The position numbers and the translations under genes were made by a program. Under the pieces are notes generated by a model that ran no database searches, was not told the DNA's origin, and saw only the letters and a program-made list of their open reading frames with translations. A stretch of DNA of 15,337 nt from an uncultured Rhodobiaceae bacterium (GTDB taxonomy: Archaea > Thermoplasmatota > Poseidoniia > Poseidoniales > Poseidoniaceae): assembly GCA_937911445.1 (NCBI GenBank), contig CALDQY010000280.1, forward strand, positions 1-15,337. The letters run 5' to 3'. Below are positions 12,504 to 15,337 of this stretch, piece after piece (position 1 is the stretch's first letter; every line of letters begins with the position of its first letter).

Positions 12504-15337
12504 ATGCCTGAGATTACATATCTCGACAATCCGATGGAAACGGATGCATTGATGGACAAATTATGTCCACCAGTCCGCAACTGGTTCAGAGAAAAATTTC
12601 CAGATTTTACTCGACCACAAAAGCTTGCAATTCCGACAATCATGGATGGAGGACACCTGCTTCTTTGCTCACCAACAGGTTCCGGTAAGACACTTACTGC
12701 TTTCTTGACCATTATCGATCAACTGGTACGCAAAGCCTTGAATGGTAAATTGGAAAAACGCATTCATTGTGTGTACATTTCACCGATTAAAGCGCTTGCG
12801 AACGACATCCAAAAGAATCTGATAGGGCCGTTGAGCGAAATTTCAGAACGTTTTTTGCCAGACCGTGCGCAAGAGATTCGAGTCGGATTACGTACGGGTG
12901 ACACGCCACAATCCGAGCGACAGAAGATGCTGCGAAACCCACCGCACATTCTCATTACAACACCCGAAAGTCTTGCCATTGCAATTACATCACCAAAATT
13001 CCAACCAATCATCAGCGATGTTGAATACATGATTATCGACGAATTGCATTCCCTTGTCCCAACCAAGCGTGGTGTCCACCTTGCGCTGACATTGGCTTAT
13101 TTGGACACACTTCTCGAGCGACCCGTACAGCGGATTGGTATTTCAGCAACCATGGAACCGTTGGACACCGTTGCCGAATATCTTGTCGCCAGCGATGATC
13201 GAGAGTCAAGGGGTGATGGGCAAAAAGTGCACATTGCTAAGGTATCGGGTTCGAGAGAACTTGACCTTGACATCCTGTTGCCTCATCCAAAATTCAGTGA
13301 CCTCCCTGTTCTGAAAGTACTTGACGAGAACATCAGCGTCATCGCAGACCTCATTTCAGCACATACAACAACACTGGTCTTCGCCAACACGAGAAAAATG
13401 ACAGAAACCCTAGTTCAGCGACTCAGGCGCCCAGAATTTGGACTTGGTGAGCTTGTTGCTGGCCACCACGGTTCGATGGACAAAAAGATCCGTTTGAACG
13501 TTGAGCAACAACTCAAGAACGGGCATTTACGAGCCGTCGTGACTTCATCTTCGTTGGAGATGGGAATCGATATTGGTACTGTTGACATGGTCATTCAACT
13601 TGGTTCTCCAGGTGACATCGCTACAGCATTGCAACGCATTGGGCGTGCAGGTCACCATGTTGGTGGTATACCACGTGCACGATTCTTGCCTTCAAGTGTT
13701 GACGATTTGATCGAACTTGCTGCGTTGCAAGCTGCCATTCAATCAGGTGAAATGGATCGCCTTGATTTCCCAGAAAACTGTCTCGACGTTGTTGCCCAAT
13801 TTCTTATCGGACTGGTCATCATCAATCAAATCGACATCGATGAAGCGTTTGAAATCGTTTCGAGTGCATGGAATTATAGAAACTTCGAGTACGATGATTT
13901 CATCGAAGTTTTGGACATGCTGGAAGAGGAGCGTCGTGTTTGGATTGATTGGGAGGACAACACCTACGGCAAGCGAGGTTACGCTCGAATGATTTACTAC
14001 ACCAACATCGGTACCATCGCCCCTGACAATTCCTATCTTGTGTTCAATGCAGAAGGATCCATTCTCGGACAATTATCAGGCTCCTTTGTTTCCAACCTAC
14101 GTGGTGGTGATGTCATTCTCCTGGGTGGTTCGACCTATCGAGTTACGAACATCCAAGGTACTCGCGTCAACGTTTCAAGTGTCACAGGGTACAGACCTAC
14201 GGTACCATCATGGTCTGGAGAAGCACGTTCACGCAGCCGTGAATTGTCCTCATCTCTTCTTTCCTTGATTCGCCATTGTATGATATCGTTGCGAAGGGAG
14301 CAAGATCCTCGCGTTGTTCTACGCGATGCATATGGACTGTCGAATTCCGTATCCAATGCCATTGCTCGTCATTTGGAAGAACACACCATCGATACATTCC
14401 AAGTACCTGAACCAAATCGTATCTTGATCGAACAAATCATCGGTACAGGACATCCTGCATACCTCATTACAACATGTCGAGGTCGTGCGTTCAATACAGC
14501 CCTTGGTTACTTCATGGCAGGTATCGCAGAATCATCTGGTGTCAGCGTCATCGAGTTGTCCTTCGACGAAAATGGCCTGTTAATTCGAACAGCTCAAGAG
14601 GTCGATCCCGGGCAGTTGTACGATGCATTCCGCTCAAACAACCACATCGAAGTAATTGAGAGATACATCATCAACACCCAAATTTTTGCCAAGCGATTCC
14701 GAGAAGTTGCTGGCCGTTCGATGATTATTCCAAAGCGCGTTGGTGCTGAGGAAATCAGTCCCCAACAATTCCAACAAAAAGCAGAGGCCCTTCTCACACG
14801 ACACAGAACGATGGAAGGTTCGTTGTTGATGCGAGAGGCAAAGAACGAGGTGTTGTTTGGTGATATTGACGTCTTTGGACTCAACCAATTTCTTGAATCA
14901 TGCATCGAGGGGGATGCACGAATCGTCCACACCAAGGTCACAATTCCATCACGACTCGGAATGAGTCTGTACATGTCGGCTTTCGAAGACCTCATGTCGA
15001 TGAAGACTAGGGCATTTCTCGTCAAGGACATCGATCCAGAAGTCCTTCGCCGCCTGATGGGTACTCGCAGTCTCGCAACTGAAATGACAGCGGAACAGTT
15101 GGACAAATATTACAGCGACAAAGCACCTGTTCCACATTCACCTGAAACACTGTATGAACTGATGCAGCACGGAGGTGGTCTCGATCGAGAATTCAACAAT
15201 CCACTCTATCGAGAGAAGATGGAAGGCATCGAGTTGGAAGTAATACGATCCTGGGTTGAAGAACTTTGTAAGGCTGGAAAAATCACAAAAATCAACGGTA
15301 CCGGTCAAGATGATATTGACGGCAAATGGTTCAACCC
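12504..15337 (+). CDS. lhr: Lhr-family superfamily 2 DNA helicase (partial, 3' end beyond window)
   Basis: The frame is open from ATG 12504 to the right edge (944 codons) with no stop. It has the helicase motifs of large archaeal Lhr proteins: RPQKLAIP Q-motif region (37-44), motif I SPTGSGKT (56-63), Ia SPIKALAND (93-101), TTPESL (152-157), II DELH (179-182), III SAT (214-216), IV VFANTRK (292-298), V SSSLEMGID (348-356) and VI QRIGRAGH (377-384). A winged-helix and Lhr-core region follows, including FRGVAGRSM-like FREVAGRSM near residues 732-740. Lhr enzymes are ATP-driven 3'-5' translocases that unwind DNA or RNA:DNA hybrids during repair of damaged or stalled forks. Typical archaeal members are about 850-950 residues, so little should be missing. 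It follows the ferredoxin-like gene after 66 bases on the same strand. Confidence 0.95.
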   Translation, partial: MPEITYLDNPMETDALMDKLCPPVRNWFREKFPDFTRPQKLAIPTIMDGGHLLLCSPTGSGKTLTAFLTIIDQLVRKALNGKLEKRIHCVYISPIKALANDIQKNLIGPLSEISERFLPDRAQEIRVGLRTGDTPQSERQKMLRNPPHILITTPESLAIAITSPKFQPIISDVEYMIIDELHSLVPTKRGVHLALTLAYLDTLLERPVQRIGISATMEPLDTVAEYLVASDDRESRGDGQKVHIAKVSGSRELDLDILLPHPKFSDLPVLKVLDENISVIADLISAHTTTLVFANTRKMTETLVQRLRRPEFGLGELVAGHHGSMDKKIRLNVEQQLKNGHLRAVVTSSSLEMGIDIGTVDMVIQLGSPGDIATALQRIGRAGHHVGGIPRARFLPSSVDDLIELAALQAAIQSGEMDRLDFPENCLDVVAQFLIGLVIINQIDIDEAFEIVSSAWNYRNFEYDDFIEVLDMLEEERRVWIDWEDNTYGKRGYARMIYYTNIGTIAPDNSYLVFNAEGSILGQLSGSFVSNLRGGDVILLGGSTYRVTNIQGTRVNVSSVTGYRPTVPSWSGEARSRSRELSSSLLSLIRHCMISLRREQDPRVVLRDAYGLSNSVSNAIARHLEEHTIDTFQVPEPNRILIEQIIGTGHPAYLITTCRGRAFNTALGYFMAGIAESSGVSVIELSFDENGLLIRTAQEVDPGQLYDAFRSNNHIEVIERYIINTQIFAKRFREVAGRSMIIPKRVGAEEISPQQFQQKAEALLTRHRTMEGSLLMREAKNEVLFGDIDVFGLNQFLESCIEGDARIVHTKVTIPSRLGMSLYMSAFEDLMSMKTRAFLVKDIDPEVLRRLMGTRSLATEMTAEQLDKYYSDKAPVPHSPETLYELMQHGGGLDREFNNPLYREKMEGIELEVIRSWVEELCKAGKITKINGTGQDDIDGKWFN

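Noticed and set aside
1..15337. tRNA or rRNA genes, CRISPR repeats, insertion sequences, phage or defence genes.
   Set aside because: Reading both strands found none. Coding regions fill nearly the whole window, and no gap exceeds 95 bases.

Overview
This window looks like a stretch of chromosome from an uncultivated euryarchaeon, most probably marine Thermoplasmatota (Poseidoniia / Marine Group II or a close relative). The evidence is archaeal-type information-processing genes (prolyl- and glycyl-tRNA synthetase, SRP54, replication factor C large subunit, Lhr helicase), intermediate GC, very tight gene packing, convergent genes that overlap at their ends, and Shine-Dalgarno sites with a GGTG core alongside genes that have no visible Shine-Dalgarno. 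The lineage is inferred from gene content; no rRNA gene is present to confirm it.

Layout. (a) 1-161 (+): 3' end of a prolyl-tRNA synthetase whose final zinc-binding tail has lost most of its cysteines. (b) 155-3159 (-): a compact cluster, read right to left, of an ArsA/Get3-type ATPase with a C-terminal Hsp20-like domain, SRP54, and a small ArsC/Spx-family thioredoxin-fold protein. No arsenic pump or ArsR regulator is visible, so a protein-targeting reading is at least as good as arsenic resistance. (c) 3177-8805 (+): an unrecognised polytopic membrane protein, a membrane-anchored transglutaminase-like protein with a cytosolic zinc ribbon, then TrkA (double RCK) and TrkH (potassium channel subunit). 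The last three are tightly spaced or likely coupled. (d) 8782-12027 (-): glycyl-tRNA synthetase (TTG start) followed by the replication factor C large subunit, which ends in a PCNA-binding-like motif. (e) 12123-15337 (+): a small two-cluster ferredoxin-like protein, then a large Lhr-family DNA helicase that runs off the right edge.

Most of the window is core housekeeping. The TrkA-TrkH pair forms a potassium uptake system: TrkH is the pore and TrkA the nucleotide-binding gate. The least explained parts are the unknown membrane protein and the zinc-ribbon/transglutaminase protein placed just before trkA, and the side-by-side arrangement of Get3-like and SRP54 targeting factors. I found no tRNA, rRNA, CRISPR array, insertion sequence or phage gene. 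All intergenic gaps are under 100 bases.
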